Assembly: GCA_017644185.1 (NCBI GenBank)
Contig: JAEPMA010000006.1
Coordinates: 79,718-143,717, forward strand
Origin: Rhodospirillales bacterium
Lineage (GTDB): Bacteria > Pseudomonadota > Alphaproteobacteria > Rhodospirillales > Casp-alpha2
Length of the DNA: 64,000 nt
Direction of reading: 5' to 3'
Of the stretch, positions 33,512 through 42,960 are shown one piece after another. The notes beneath the pieces are model-generated. The model made no database searches and was not told the DNA's origin. It was given only the letters and a program-made list of their open reading frames with translations. Every line of letters begins with the position of its first letter. The first letter of the stretch is position 1. The position numbers and the translations under genes were made by a program.

Positions 33512-35119
33512 TTGATTTCGGTTGGTTCCCCGGTGGCGGTTTTTCAGAAAAACAAACATAAACGCGTTTATTCGGCACCGTTTCCAGTATTGGCGGCGGT
33601 GTTGTCGTTGCTGTTTCTCGTGCTGTCTATCGGGGCTGTAACGTACTTTCTGAGTGTCGCCGCCGAGCGGGAAAATAACGTGGCGTATCGCGAGTCCCGG
33701 CACATCGTGGAAACGGCGTTCTCACTGAAGGAACGTGACCTGAAGAATTGGGCGAGGGATTACGCCTGGTGGGACGACACCCGCAATTTCGCCACCTTGA
33801 ACGTCGATATCAAATGGGCCGAGAACAACATCGGTACATACCTTCAGGACTCGTTCGGCGTGACGGGTTCGTTCGTCGTGACGCCGGATTTGCAGACGAT
33901 TTTCTACTCGCCCCGTACCGGTAACGTCCTAAACAACGCACAGGATTTCATTGGTGCCGGCGGCACCATGTTCCTGCGGACGGTGCAGGCGACCGCCATG
34001 GACAGTAGTATCGCGCTGACACGTTATGTGCGGTCGGGCGACAGGCTCTATCTGATCGGCGCTGCGCCAATTACCAAAGAGCAACCATCGGGGGATGATC
34101 TGATCCGGCGTCCGCGGCCGATACTCGTTATTTATAAGGAACTTGATAGTGCCGTTGTCGCAGAGATGTCCGGACAGTTCCTTCTGAACGATCTGCGTAT
34201 TGCTTCCGCGCCGATTAAGAACGCTGCGTCCTTCGCGCTGCAGAACGACAAGGAACCCCCCGTCGCTTTTGCTTCCTGGCTGCCCTCGACACCAGGGGAT
34301 GAACTTTTTTCGGAATTGCTGCCGAAGCTTTCTTTGGTCTCGATCATGCTGTTCACGACCGCGTTGCTGATTTTCTTCCTGTGGTGGCGTACCGCCTCAC
34401 AGGCGAATATCGAGAAGTCTCGTTTTCTCGCCAAAATGAGCCATGAACTCAGAACGCCGCTGAATCCGATCGTCGGTTTCTCCAGCATGATGGTCAACGA
34501 GACGTTAGGGCCGATCCCGGATCTTTACAAGAACTACGCCACCGACATTCACCGGTGCGGCATGCATCTTTCCGGTGTCATCCAGGACATCCTCGACGTG
34601 TCGCGGATCGAGGCCGGCGAGATGGCGCTTTCGGAGACGGAGTTCGACATTGCGCCACTGATCGACGAAGTGCCAGCGTTCATTGGAACGCCGTTCAGTG
34701 GGAATGCGGGACAATCCGCGATGCCGAAGATATCATCGGAAGTTCCCGACGGCATACCGAAACTGCGCGCGGATCGTCTTAGGGTTCAACAAGTACTGCT
34801 TAATCTGATTTCGAACGCAGTGAAATTTTCGGCCGGAAAAGAGATTCTTATTCGAGCCACACTCGACAATGGGTGTGTGCTGATCAGTGTTGAGGACAAG
34901 GGTATCGGCATCTCCGAACATGACCTCAAGCTCCTGTTCCAACCTTTTGTTCAGGTCGGCCAGCAATCTATCGAGAACCGCTCGCATGGCAGTGGCCTGG
35001 GGCTCGTGGTGTCGCGTGAACTCATGCGCCTGCATGGTGGCGATTTGCTCCTGCACAGCAAGCTGGGCGAGGGGACGACCGCGATCATGCAGTTCCCGGC
35101 GAGTCGCTCGGTTCCCTGA
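33512..35119 (+). CDS. Sensor histidine kinase with CHASE4 domain
   Basis: A 535-residue membrane kinase. The first membrane segment (about 25-48) is followed by a periplasmic CHASE4 domain with ARDYAWWDDTRNF (about 79-91), then a second segment (about 268-288). HisKA follows with FLAKMSHELRTPLNPIVGFSSMM (phospho-His in SHELR, about 309). HATPase boxes come after: NLISNAVKFS (about 430-439), DKGIGISEHD and GSGLGLVVSREL. The start is uncertain: TTG 33512 is shown, GTG 33533 is possible and neither has a clear ribosome site. No response regulator is adjacent. Confidence 0.88.
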   Translation: MISVGSPVAVFQKNKHKRVYSAPFPVLAAVLSLLFLVLSIGAVTYFLSVAAERENNVAYRESRHIVETAFSLKERDLKNWARDYAWWDDTRNFATLNVDIKWAENNIGTYLQDSFGVTGSFVVTPDLQTIFYSPRTGNVLNNAQDFIGAGGTMFLRTVQATAMDSSIALTRYVRSGDRLYLIGAAPITKEQPSGDDLIRRPRPILVIYKELDSAVVAEMSGQFLLNDLRIASAPIKNAASFALQNDKEPPVAFASWLPSTPGDELFSELLPKLSLVSIMLFTTALLIFFLWWRTASQANIEKSRFLAKMSHELRTPLNPIVGFSSMMVNETLGPIPDLYKNYATDIHRCGMHLSGVIQDILDVSRIEAGEMALSETEFDIAPLIDEVPAFIGTPFSGNAGQSAMPKISSEVPDGIPKLRADRLRVQQVLLNLISNAVKFSAGKEILIRATLDNGCVLISVEDKGIGISEHDLKLLFQPFVQVGQQSIENRSHGSGLGLVVSRELMRLHGGDLLLHSKLGEGTTAIMQFPASRSVP

Positions 35120-35134
35120 CCGCTACTCAATAAC

Positions 35135-36631
35135 TCACGGCGAGTTACGTATGGGCCGCCAGGCGCGGATTTGCGCCTTGGCCATTTCCAGATCTTCAGG
35201 GGTAAGGGCGGCGGCGATCCGGGCTCTTTCACGGACAAGGTCGGCGCGCGTTTGTGCCGGCCAAGTGCGCTCAGCCAGCGAAATCCATTGATAGGCGGCA
35301 ATAGGGTCGCGATCGACAACCTGTCCGTTGAAGTAGACAGCCGCCAGTCGGCGCTGCGCCGGGGCGAAGCCGGTTTCCGCAGCCTGTGACAGGTACTGGA
35401 GGCCGATAACCCGTTGTTGAACGTTGCCGTCCAGCATCAGTCGTGCCAGATCGAAGCGCGCCGGCGCGTGGCCCCGTTGTGCGGCACGGGTGTACCAGCG
35501 TTCGGCCGTTGCAAGATCACGGGGCACCGCGATCCCTTCCTGATAAAGCCGTCCAAGATCATGCTCCGCAGGCGCGTAACGGCGGTCCGCCGCGACGCTT
35601 AGCCAGTGAATGGCATTTCCGTAATCGCGCCTGACCCCGTCGCCCAATCTGAAGATGGTGCCTAGTGTGTAGGCGGCTTCGGCAGAGCCACCGTCGGCGG
35701 CGCGCATATACCAGTGAAGGGCGTGAGCGAGATCTTTCTGCGTACCCAGACCCAGGCGGTAAGCATTGGCAAGGTTGTAGGCAGCATCCTCGTGTCCGGC
35801 TTCGGCCGCGCGCCGGAACCAACCCGCAGCCATCGCCGGATTGCGAGTTACGCCGTCCCCATTGAGATAGAGCGTGCCGAGTGCCTGCGCCGCTTCCCGG
35901 TCACCAGCCCTGGCGTCGGCTTCAAGTAAGGGCAGGGCGGTCGGGATGTCGCCGTCCCGGTATAAGTTGAGCGCCGTCGAGAATTGCCGCGGAAGACCGA
36001 CATCCATGAAATGCACCGAAGCGGGGGTTGCCAGCGCAACTATTACCAACGCGGCCTGCACGACCTTGATTTGTCTTGTGGGCCGGGGTGTCGCGGAGCG
36101 GTTCTCAGGGGCGGTCGCATAAGTTCTGGCGGCGTCGTGCAGCAAGTCTTTCACGTCGTCGGCCCGCATCGGCCAGACGAAACCGATATTCACCGCAATA
36201 GCCGCTTGGGGTGTGTCGCCGAACAACCGCCGCAGTTTCGATGATTGCCAATCCACGGTCTGTGGATGTCTTAAATGAAACATCAGCCGGTCATGCACGT
36301 CGCCGGTCCGGCTGCGCTGCGTCGTCGCCTGTATTCTGGCGATGTCGGACCAGCGTATGGGCTGGGCCAGCACCCGGGGTATCTCGATCCCATCGGGCGA
36401 AATACGCAACAACGCCTCGGGCGTAAAAAGGTGGACCGCCGCCAGCGCCACCGCAAGGGCGGCGCCCGTCGTCAAAAGGAGCCAGCCCGGTTCGCCCAGC
36501 CAAACCAGCATATCGAGGCGCAGCACCAGCAAGCCGATTAGTGGTAAAACCAGAACTACCGTCGCCGCGACAGCGGGCAGCTTGCGCGGGCGGATCGTCG
36601 TGAAGGGGCGGGTCTCACGGTCGTGACGCAT
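35135..36631 (-). CDS. Sel1-repeat protein with N-terminal membrane region
   Basis: A 498-residue protein. Two hydrophobic segments (about 20-40 and 48-68) open it, followed by a cytoplasmic PH-like stretch (about 75-155) and another membrane segment (about 188-205). About six or seven Sel1-type repeats follow (about 230-450), each with the A..LG.LY..G pattern, for example AAQALGTLYLNGDGVTRNP and AEHDLGRLYQEGIAVPRDL. Sel1 proteins mediate protein contacts. It converges on the histidine kinase gene with 15 bases between. Confidence 0.83.
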   Translation of the reverse strand: MRHDRETRPFTTIRPRKLPAVAATVVLVLPLIGLLVLRLDMLVWLGEPGWLLLTTGAALAVALAAVHLFTPEALLRISPDGIEIPRVLAQPIRWSDIARIQATTQRSRTGDVHDRLMFHLRHPQTVDWQSSKLRRLFGDTPQAAIAVNIGFVWPMRADDVKDLLHDAARTYATAPENRSATPRPTRQIKVVQAALVIVALATPASVHFMDVGLPRQFSTALNLYRDGDIPTALPLLEADARAGDREAAQALGTLYLNGDGVTRNPAMAAGWFRRAAEAGHEDAAYNLANAYRLGLGTQKDLAHALHWYMRAADGGSAEAAYTLGTIFRLGDGVRRDYGNAIHWLSVAADRRYAPAEHDLGRLYQEGIAVPRDLATAERWYTRAAQRGHAPARFDLARLMLDGNVQQRVIGLQYLSQAAETGFAPAQRRLAAVYFNGQVVDRDPIAAYQWISLAERTWPAQTRADLVRERARIAAALTPEDLEMAKAQIRAWRPIRNSP

Positions 36632-36797
36632 GATCGGCTCAACATATCACGGACAGGGGGCGGCGACATGATTACCGGGGACGGCAGGCGGTGTGACTTG
36701 ATGTGTAGCCGGAATGTGATGCTCAGCGGGGGATTGAGGCATACAGGTTTTTGAGGCTAAGCTGCCGTCGCAGGCAAAACGTGGAGCACCCCCATCG

Positions 36798-37415
36798 ATG
36801 ATGATCCTTGTCGGGCAATTCGATTCGCCCTTTGTGCGCCGGGTCGCGGCGACGATGGGCCATTACGATTTACCATTCGACCGCCATGTGCTCTCGGTAT
36901 TTGGCGACCGCGACGAGGTTTTGCGCCTGAACCCGCTTGGGAAAGTGCCAGCCTTGATCATTGACGAGGGGGAGACCCTGGTCGACAGCGCGGTAATCAT
37001 CGACTACCTGGACGAACTCGCACCGGTGGGCGGTCGGCTTTGTCCCGAAAGGGGGCCTTACCGCCGTCATGTCCTGCGCCTGGCGGTGGTCGCGATGGGC
37101 GTCTCCGAGCGCGCGGTGCAGCTTCGGGTCGAGACGGTTCGCCGTCCGCCGCATCTTCAAAGTGAGGAATTCGTAGAAACCTATCGGCGATCTATTCGTG
37201 ACAGCCTTGATTATCTTGAGCGCGAAGCGGGCGAACCTTGGATGACCGGAAGTACCCTTACCCATGGTGACTTCGCCGTGACCGCCGCATTGACTCATTT
37301 ATCCGCCCGGGTCGATGAATTTTCCGACCTTCAGGCCTGGCCCAAGCTGGCCGCCGTCCGTGCGGCCGGCGAGGGGCTTGCGGCTTTTAAGGGGGTCCCG
37401 TTCGTCGAAGGCTGA
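36798..37415 (+). CDS. Glutathione S-transferase family protein
   Basis: A 205-residue GST: an N-terminal thioredoxin-like half with FDSPFVRRVAATMGHYDLPF (about 8-27), NPLGKVPALI (about 45-54) and the glutathione-binding VDSAVIIDYLDEL (about 61-73), then a helical C-terminal half with LTHGDFAVTAALTHL (about 154-168). Which substrate it handles is unknown. The 166-base gap upstream shows no clear promoter. Confidence 0.88.
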   Translation: MMILVGQFDSPFVRRVAATMGHYDLPFDRHVLSVFGDRDEVLRLNPLGKVPALIIDEGETLVDSAVIIDYLDELAPVGGRLCPERGPYRRHVLRLAVVAMGVSERAVQLRVETVRRPPHLQSEEFVETYRRSIRDSLDYLEREAGEPWMTGSTLTHGDFAVTAALTHLSARVDEFSDLQAWPKLAAVRAAGEGLAAFKGVPFVEG

Positions 37416-37460
37416 TAAAGCGGTTTCAGCACCGCCGCCGGTCGTGTAACGTCTCGCACC

Positions 37461-38639
37461 ATGTCAGAAGTGATCACTAAAACTGATGAATTACGCGCCT
37501 TCTGCGAGTCGCTCGCGGATGAATCGTATGTGACGGTGGATACGGAATTCATCCGCGAAAGCACGTTCTGGCCGGAACTGTGTCTGGTGCAGTTGGGTGG
37601 CACCGAGCAGGCCAAGGCCGTCGATACGCTGGCCGACGGTATCGATCTCAAACCTTTGTTCGAATTGATGGCCAACACCAAGGTTTTGAAGGTGTTTCAT
37701 GCGGCGCGCCAGGATCTCGAGATCTTCCTGCACCTTGCCGGTGAATTGCCGCGCCCGATTTTCGACACCCAAGTCGCCGCCATGGTCTGCGGCTTCGGTG
37801 ATTCCGTCGGTTACGAGAACCTCATCACCAAACTGACGAATGCCAAGATCGACAAGGGGTCGCGCTTCACCGACTGGAAGCTTCGCCCGCTCAGCGATAA
37901 GCAGCTCAAGTACGCGCTCGCCGACGTCACGCACCTTCGCCCGGCCTATGAAATACTCGCAGGTAAGCTTGAACTTTCCGGTCGCCAGTCCTGGGTGAAG
38001 GCGGAGATGGAAATTCTCGAGGATCCGAAGACCTATCGTGTCGATCCGGAAGACGCTTACAAACGGATTAAAACGCGCGGCGCACGTGGACGCCAACTTT
38101 CCGTCCTGCAGGCCGTTGCGGCCTGGCGGGAGCGCGAGGCACATGCGCGCAATCTGCCCCGCAACAGGGTGCTGCGCGACGAGGCGTTACTAGAGATTTC
38201 ACATCGCATGCCGAAAACGGTCGACGACCTTGCCAAGACACGCGGTCTTGGCCGGAGATTGGCGGAGGGCAATGCGGGCGATTCCCTTTTGAAGGCGATC
38301 AAGAAAGGCGCGGACGCGCCGAAATCCGAATGGCCGACCCCACCTGTGAAGCCTGACCTGCCGCCCTGGACGGCAGCGGCCGCCGATCTTCTGAAGGTGC
38401 TGTTGAAGATGAAATGCGCGGATGCGGACGTCGCGACCAAGTTGGTGGCGAGTGCCGCGGATGTCGAACTGATCGCGGCTTTCGGGGAAGAGGCGGACGT
38501 GCCGGCGATCAAGGGCTGGCGGCGCAGTGTGTTTGGCGATGATGCCCTCAGGCTGCGGCGTGGTGATATATGCCTGAAACTGGACGGCGACCGGGTTGCG
38601 GTCGTCGAAAAGAACCAGCTTTCCGAAGCGTCCGATTAA
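37461..38639 (+). CDS. rnd: Ribonuclease D
   Basis: A DEDDy 3'-5' exoribonuclease for tRNA and small RNA maturation. The 392-residue protein has the Exo I motif VDTEFIRE (about 22-29), Exo II VFHAARQDLEIF (about 77-88) and Exo III YALADVTHL (about 152-160), followed by an HRDC domain (about 210-280). It ends exactly on the ppx stop: the two convergent stop codons share the bases 38636-38639. Confidence 0.94.
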   Translation: MSEVITKTDELRAFCESLADESYVTVDTEFIRESTFWPELCLVQLGGTEQAKAVDTLADGIDLKPLFELMANTKVLKVFHAARQDLEIFLHLAGELPRPIFDTQVAAMVCGFGDSVGYENLITKLTNAKIDKGSRFTDWKLRPLSDKQLKYALADVTHLRPAYEILAGKLELSGRQSWVKAEMEILEDPKTYRVDPEDAYKRIKTRGARGRQLSVLQAVAAWREREAHARNLPRNRVLRDEALLEISHRMPKTVDDLAKTRGLGRRLAEGNAGDSLLKAIKKGADAPKSEWPTPPVKPDLPPWTAAAADLLKVLLKMKCADADVATKLVASAADVELIAAFGEEADVPAIKGWRRSVFGDDALRLRRGDICLKLDGDRVAVVEKNQLSEASD

Positions 38640-40144
38640 TTTCTCGAAATCGAGCCGTTGATCCCCAGGCTCTTGCACAGCCCCCGAAAGCGCCGGTCGA
38701 CGGTCTCCGACTGGAACACGCTGGACTTGCCGGGCAGGTGCAGGATCAGCTTCTTGTCTTTCCGTTCAAGACTGGTTTGCGACAAGAGCCCGGGCGCGGA
38801 GCCCGAGATCGTGTGCGCAAGCCGGATCGCCCGCCCGATCCCGTCAACCTTGTTCAGTTGTTCCGGGTCCAATAGGCTGCGCACCTCGTTCACCACGGGG
38901 GCACCTGAATCGCCGTTGTAGCGGACGAACACGGTCGCCGCGATAAACACCCGGTCAGAATGCGAAAGCCCGGCGTAGGGCAGGCGCAGAGCCCGGAAGA
39001 AAGAATGTTCGGCCCGGTAATCGGGGTGCTCGTTCCAGCCGATGTCGGAGAGCAGACAAGACGCCAATATGCGGCGACGGTCTTCGTCAGTGTTGTCGGG
39101 GAACAGCGGGGCGACCCAGTTCGCGACCTCTCTGCCGTCGAGGGAGAAACGGCCTGTGCGTTCAGCGAGTGTTTCCGCACCGGCGATCAGCGGGTCCTGA
39201 TGGCGCATGTCTTCGGGCAGGTGTTGCAGCATCTGACCCTCACGCATCCCGAAGCCGGAGAAGACGATATTGGCGGGGTTCGTCACTTCGATCAGGCTGC
39301 CCAGCACTTCCGTGGCGTAGGGGACGCTTTTGACTCGTGACGGTGAGATCGACGAAATCCGCCGCATGGTGCCTGGGCTGAGGCCCGCCAGAAGCCGCGA
39401 CAGGCCGAGCGCGTCGTCGGCACGGATCGTGTAGTTGTCGACCACGTGCAGCGGGTAGTTGGTCTGTTCAATAAAGACCCGCGCGATCGCGCGCATGATT
39501 CCGCCTGTGAGATAGAGGCTCTTGCCCTTGGCGTTCTTCAGCCATTTGGTTTTGGAGAAATGCTCTTTGATGATGTCCTTGGCCTTGTCCATATCCTCAC
39601 CGGACATTTCCTGCAGGCGAAGGTGCCCGAGCGGCATCGTACCATAAGTCTTGCACGCACCTTTTTGGATGCTGACCAGATCGAGCGAGCCGCCGCCGAG
39701 ATCACCCAGAATACCATCCGCATCGGGAACGCCGACGATGAGACCGAGGGCGGAGAGTTCTGCTTCTTCTGACCCGCTTAATACGGATACCGAGATGCCG
39801 AACTCGGTTTCGATCTTGTTGACGAACACCGAACCGTCAGATGCGTCACGGACGGCCGCCGTCGCGACCAGATCGAGCTTCTCGACGCCCATCGCCTCGG
39901 AAAGCCGGATGAAGCGTCTGAGTGATGCCAGTGCCTTTTTGACGCCGACCGCCGAGAGGGTCCCGGTCTTGGACATGCCTTCGACCAGGCGGCATTCCGC
40001 TTTCTCGTTGAACATCGGCACCGGCATGCGCTCGGGCACGTCGTAGACGACGAGGCGCACGGTGTTCGAGCCGATATCGACAATGCCGATACGTCCCGTA
40101 ACGGTCTGAAGATCTGGGTGCAGGCGAATAGCTTCTTCGGTCAC
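38636..40144 (-). CDS. ppx: Exopolyphosphatase (Ppx/GppA family)
   Basis: Ppx removes terminal phosphates from polyphosphate. The 502-residue protein has the actin-like fold: phosphate-1 GIVDIGSNTVRLVVYD (about 19-34), ATAAVRDASDG (about 90-100) and phosphate-2 GDLGGGSLDLVSI (about 146-158). An HD-like C-terminal domain (from about 330) completes it. The start is GTG 40144. It lies 59 bases after ppk, so the two opposing polyphosphate enzymes are probably one transcript. Confidence 0.93.
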   Translation of the reverse strand: MTEEAIRLHPDLQTVTGRIGIVDIGSNTVRLVVYDVPERMPVPMFNEKAECRLVEGMSKTGTLSAVGVKKALASLRRFIRLSEAMGVEKLDLVATAAVRDASDGSVFVNKIETEFGISVSVLSGSEEAELSALGLIVGVPDADGILGDLGGGSLDLVSIQKGACKTYGTMPLGHLRLQEMSGEDMDKAKDIIKEHFSKTKWLKNAKGKSLYLTGGIMRAIARVFIEQTNYPLHVVDNYTIRADDALGLSRLLAGLSPGTMRRISSISPSRVKSVPYATEVLGSLIEVTNPANIVFSGFGMREGQMLQHLPEDMRHQDPLIAGAETLAERTGRFSLDGREVANWVAPLFPDNTDEDRRRILASCLLSDIGWNEHPDYRAEHSFFRALRLPYAGLSHSDRVFIAATVFVRYNGDSGAPVVNEVRSLLDPEQLNKVDGIGRAIRLAHTISGSAPGLLSQTSLERKDKKLILHLPGKSSVFQSETVDRRFRGLCKSLGINGSISRN

Positions 40145-40203
40145 AAGGATGATCCTAAGTGCTGTGACATGACCGTCAATATAAGGAAGGTATTATAGAC
40201 GAC

Positions 40204-42396
40204 TTAGTCCTGCTTGCGGTCGTCCTTAGGTGCAATTTCCTGACCTACGTTCAACGCGGATCCCCGTCCGGAAAGGCTTGGGTTGGTCATGAAATACTCC
40301 TGTGCCGACAGGCCTTCGCCCTTGGCGACCCGCTCGAACGAGCCGTCAGGGCTCATAATCCAGCTTTGCGCCTGATCACGCAGGTTGGCAACCATGATCT
40401 CTTCGAGGACCTGCTTGTGGACGGTCGGATTCTCGATCGGCACCAGGGTTTCGACCCGGCGGTTCAAATTGCGCGGCATCAGGTCGGCCGATGCGATGAA
40501 GACCTTGGCGGCCGGTGACGGCAGTTTCTTACCGTTGGCGAAGCAGTAGATTCGGGAATGCTCAAGAAAACGGCCGACGATGCTTTTGACGCGAATGTTC
40601 TCGCTCAACCCCTTGATGCCCGGACGCAGACAGCAAATACCGCGGATCACGAACTCCAGCTTCACACCCGCCTGGGACGCTTCGTAGAATTTCTCGATCA
40701 GGTCCGGGTCGACGAGAGAATTCATCTTCATCCAGATCGCCGCTGGCTTACCGGCTTTGGCGTTCGCGATTTCGACATCGGTGAGGCGCACAAGGGTGTC
40801 GCGGAGCGTCACGGGGGAGAACGAGAGCTTCTCCATCTGCGCCGGTTGCGCATATCCGGTCATGTAGTTCAGAAGCCGCGCCGCATCGCGGCAAAGCGCC
40901 TGGTCGCAGGTGAAGAACGACAAGTCCGTATAGATCTTCGCCGTGATCGGGTGGTAGTTGCCGGTCCCGAAATGAACATAGGATTTCAGGGTCTGCCCTT
41001 CGCGCCGGACGATCAGGTTGACCTTGGCGTGGATTTTCTTGTCGACGAATCCGTAAACCACTTGTGCGCCGGCCCGCTCCAGGTCGCGTGCCCAGCGGAT
41101 ATTGGCTTCCTCATCGAACCGCGCCTTGAGCTCGACCATCGCGGTTACGGATTTGCCCGCCTCGGCGGCCTCGATCAAGGCGGCCACGATGGGGGAGTCG
41201 TTGGAGGTGCGGTAAAGCGTTTGTTTGATCGCAACCACATCCGGATCGCGCGCCGCTTGACGGACGAACTGCACCACCACGTCGAAGCTTTCGTATGGGT
41301 GGTGGACGATGATGTCTTTTTTCGAAATCGCCGCGAACACGTCGCCGCCGAAATCGCGGATGCGTTCGGGGAAGCGCGCGTTGAAGGGCGTAAACAACAG
41401 GTCCGGCCGTTCGCTCAAGATCAGCTGCTTGGTGTCGGCGAGGCCCAGCGGCCCCTGCATCGCCATCGCAACGCCGGAATCGGTACCCATTTCGCCGATG
41501 ATCAGGTCCTGCAGCTGCTGCGGCATGTCGGCGTTGAAGGTCAGGCGGATCACGGACCCCCGGCGGCGGCGTTTGAGGGCGCTTTCGAAGGTGCGGACCA
41601 GGTCTTCGGCTTCCTCATCGATTTCCATCTCGCTGTCGCGGATGACGCGGAAGGCGCCGTTCTCGACCAGTTTGAAATCGGGAAACAGTTTGTCGATGAA
41701 CAGCAACACCCAGTCTTCGAGCGCCAGGAAGCGGATGTCCGGGCCCGGCAGGCGCACATAGCGTTCCAACTGCGACGGGATCGGCAACAGGGCGCGCAGG
41801 TATTCGTCGAAGTCCCGGTGCTCCAGCATCAACACCAGCGAGAACCCAAAATTCGGAATGAAGGGGAACGGGTGGGCCGGATCGACGGCGAGCGGCGTTA
41901 GGACCGGAAAGACGTGTTCCATGAACTGCTGTTCGAGCCACACCAGATCGTCTTTCGAGACTTCATCGCGATTGAGAATGCTGATGCCGCTGCTGCGCAG
42001 TTCGGACCGTAAACGGCCCCATATGGCATGCTGCTCGTGCATCAGCTTCTGAGCGTGATCCTGAATGGCCTCGATCTGTTGCGCGGGCGTCATGCCGTCA
42101 TCGCTGGCTTGCGTCACGCCGGCCCTGATCTGACCGCGCAGACCGGCCACACGAACCATGAAGAACTCATCAAGGTTGGCCGCCGAAATCGAGAGGAACC
42201 GAAGGCGTTCAAGAAGTGGGTGCGCGGAGTTCTCCGCTTCTTCCAGGACGCGCGTATTGAACGACAGCCACGAAAGCTCCCGGTTCAAAAGGTGCGGCTC
42301 ACCCGGTGCAGCGGCCGCGGGAGACCCTCGGCGTGCCGCGGTCTGGGAGCGCACCTTGCTGCTTTTGTCTGTGTCGAGCGGCGTGGTCTCGTCCAT
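40204..42396 (-). CDS. ppk: Polyphosphate kinase 1
   Basis: PPK1 makes polyphosphate from ATP reversibly, at the membrane. About 730 residues from ATG 42396: [15 protein letters not shown] (about 40-54), [19 protein letters not shown] (about 425-443), the phosphorylated-His region [12 protein letters not shown] (about 460-471) and a second conserved His in [14 protein letters not shown] (about 614-627). A TTG at 42462 in frame would lie upstream of the likely promoter and is rejected. ppx follows. Confidence 0.94.
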   Translation of the reverse strand: MDETTPLDTDKSSKVRSQTAARRGSPAAAAPGEPHLLNRELSWLSFNTRVLEEAENSAHPLLERLRFLSISAANLDEFFMVRVAGLRGQIRAGVTQASDDGMTPAQQIEAIQDHAQKLMHEQHAIWGRLRSELRSSGISILNRDEVSKDDLVWLEQQFMEHVFPVLTPLAVDPAHPFPFIPNFGFSLVLMLEHRDFDEYLRALLPIPSQLERYVRLPGPDIRFLALEDWVLLFIDKLFPDFKLVENGAFRVIRDSEMEIDEEAEDLVRTFESALKRRRRGSVIRLTFNADMPQQLQDLIIGEMGTDSGVAMAMQGPLGLADTKQLILSERPDLLFTPFNARFPERIRDFGGDVFAAISKKDIIVHHPYESFDVVVQFVRQAARDPDVVAIKQTLYRTSNDSPIVAALIEAAEAGKSVTAMVELKARFDEEANIRWARDLERAGAQVVYGFVDKKIHAKVNLIVRREGQTLKSYVHFGTGNYHPITAKIYTDLSFFTCDQALCRDAARLLNYMTGYAQPAQMEKLSFSPVTLRDTLVRLTDVEIANAKAGKPAAIWMKMNSLVDPDLIEKFYEASQAGVKLEFVIRGICCLRPGIKGLSENIRVKSIVGRFLEHSRIYCFANGKKLPSPAAKVFIASADLMPRNLNRRVETLVPIENPTVHKQVLEEIMVANLRDQAQSWIMSPDGSFERVAKGEGLSAQEYFMTNPSLSGRGSALNVGQEIAPKDDRKQD

Positions 42397-42428
42397 TGGA
42401 ACACCAACTTTACGCTTAATCCGAAACG

Positions 42429-42487
42429 ATGATACCAGCCCCGGCGGCGCGCTGTCACTCAACGGAATTATGACAGTTTAAAAACAG
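42429..42487 (-). promoter_or_regulatory. Candidate Pho box and promoter of ppk
   Basis: On the minus strand, CTGTTTT (42487-42481), a 4-base spacer and CTGTCAT (42476-42470) reproduce the 7-4-7 layout of a PhoB site. Downstream, GTGACA (42458-42453), 18 bases and TATCAT (42434-42429) make a plausible sigma-70 promoter. This puts transcription start near 42422, 26 bases before ATG 42396. The fit is by eye. Confidence 0.5.
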
Positions 42488-42560
42488 GTTCCCCGCGAAT
42501 AACTGGTGTGAGCGGGACAGGGCCTGTACAAATGGGCCGTTGCCGCACCGAGGAGGAGAC

Positions 42561-42959
42561 ATGTTGGCGCGCGTCCGGAAAAGTTTGTTTGTGATGTTGC
42601 TCGCCATGGGATTGGCGGGCCTGGCGACGAGTGCGTCTGCAAATATCACGCTTGCCGAATATATGACGCTCCGTGCCGAGGCGAAGTCCGGCAACAAGGG
42701 CGCCGAGGCGCGCTGGCGCTATTACATCATCGGGTTGATGGACGGTATTCAGGCGGTTCAGGCGCCGGCGACCGCGCAAGGGGCAAAGCTGCATTTCTGC
42801 ATGCCGGAAGACCTGCCAATTTCGCCGAGATTTCTGGATGAGTTCATCCAGGAAGCCATCGGCCGCCTGAGCGCCAAGGGACAGCTCAAGAACCGCATCA
42901 AACAGCCGATGGCGGTGGTCGTCGCGTTGGAACTGAAAAGCGCGTTTCCCTGCGGCTGA
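42561..42959 (+). CDS. Exported Rap1a/Tai-like protein
   Basis: A 132-residue protein with a signal peptide (about 5-27, ending ATSASA). The mature part holds YYIIGLMDGIQAVQ (about 54-67), HFCMPEDL (about 79-86) and, at the end, ALELKSAFPCG. The two cysteines and this pattern match the Rap1a/Tai domain first described in type VI immunity proteins, but found widely as orphan periplasmic proteins. No toxin gene is next to it. ATG 42561 follows AGGAGGAG closely. It is divergent from ppk. Confidence 0.72.
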   Translation: MLARVRKSLFVMLLAMGLAGLATSASANITLAEYMTLRAEAKSGNKGAEARWRYYIIGLMDGIQAVQAPATAQGAKLHFCMPEDLPISPRFLDEFIQEAIGRLSAKGQLKNRIKQPMAVVVALELKSAFPCG

Positions 42960-42960
42960 C

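Noticed and set aside
40558..41901. A 447-codon open frame on the plus strand opposite ppk
   Set aside because: It is antisense to a strongly supported gene, has no ribosome site or known motif, and comes from high GC content at third positions.
42397..42462. TTG 42462 as ppk start
   Set aside because: The likely promoter -10 lies downstream of it, so it would not be transcribed.
42561..42959. Type VI secretion immunity protein
   Set aside because: The Rap1a/Tai-like domain is there, but no effector or T6SS gene lies in the window.
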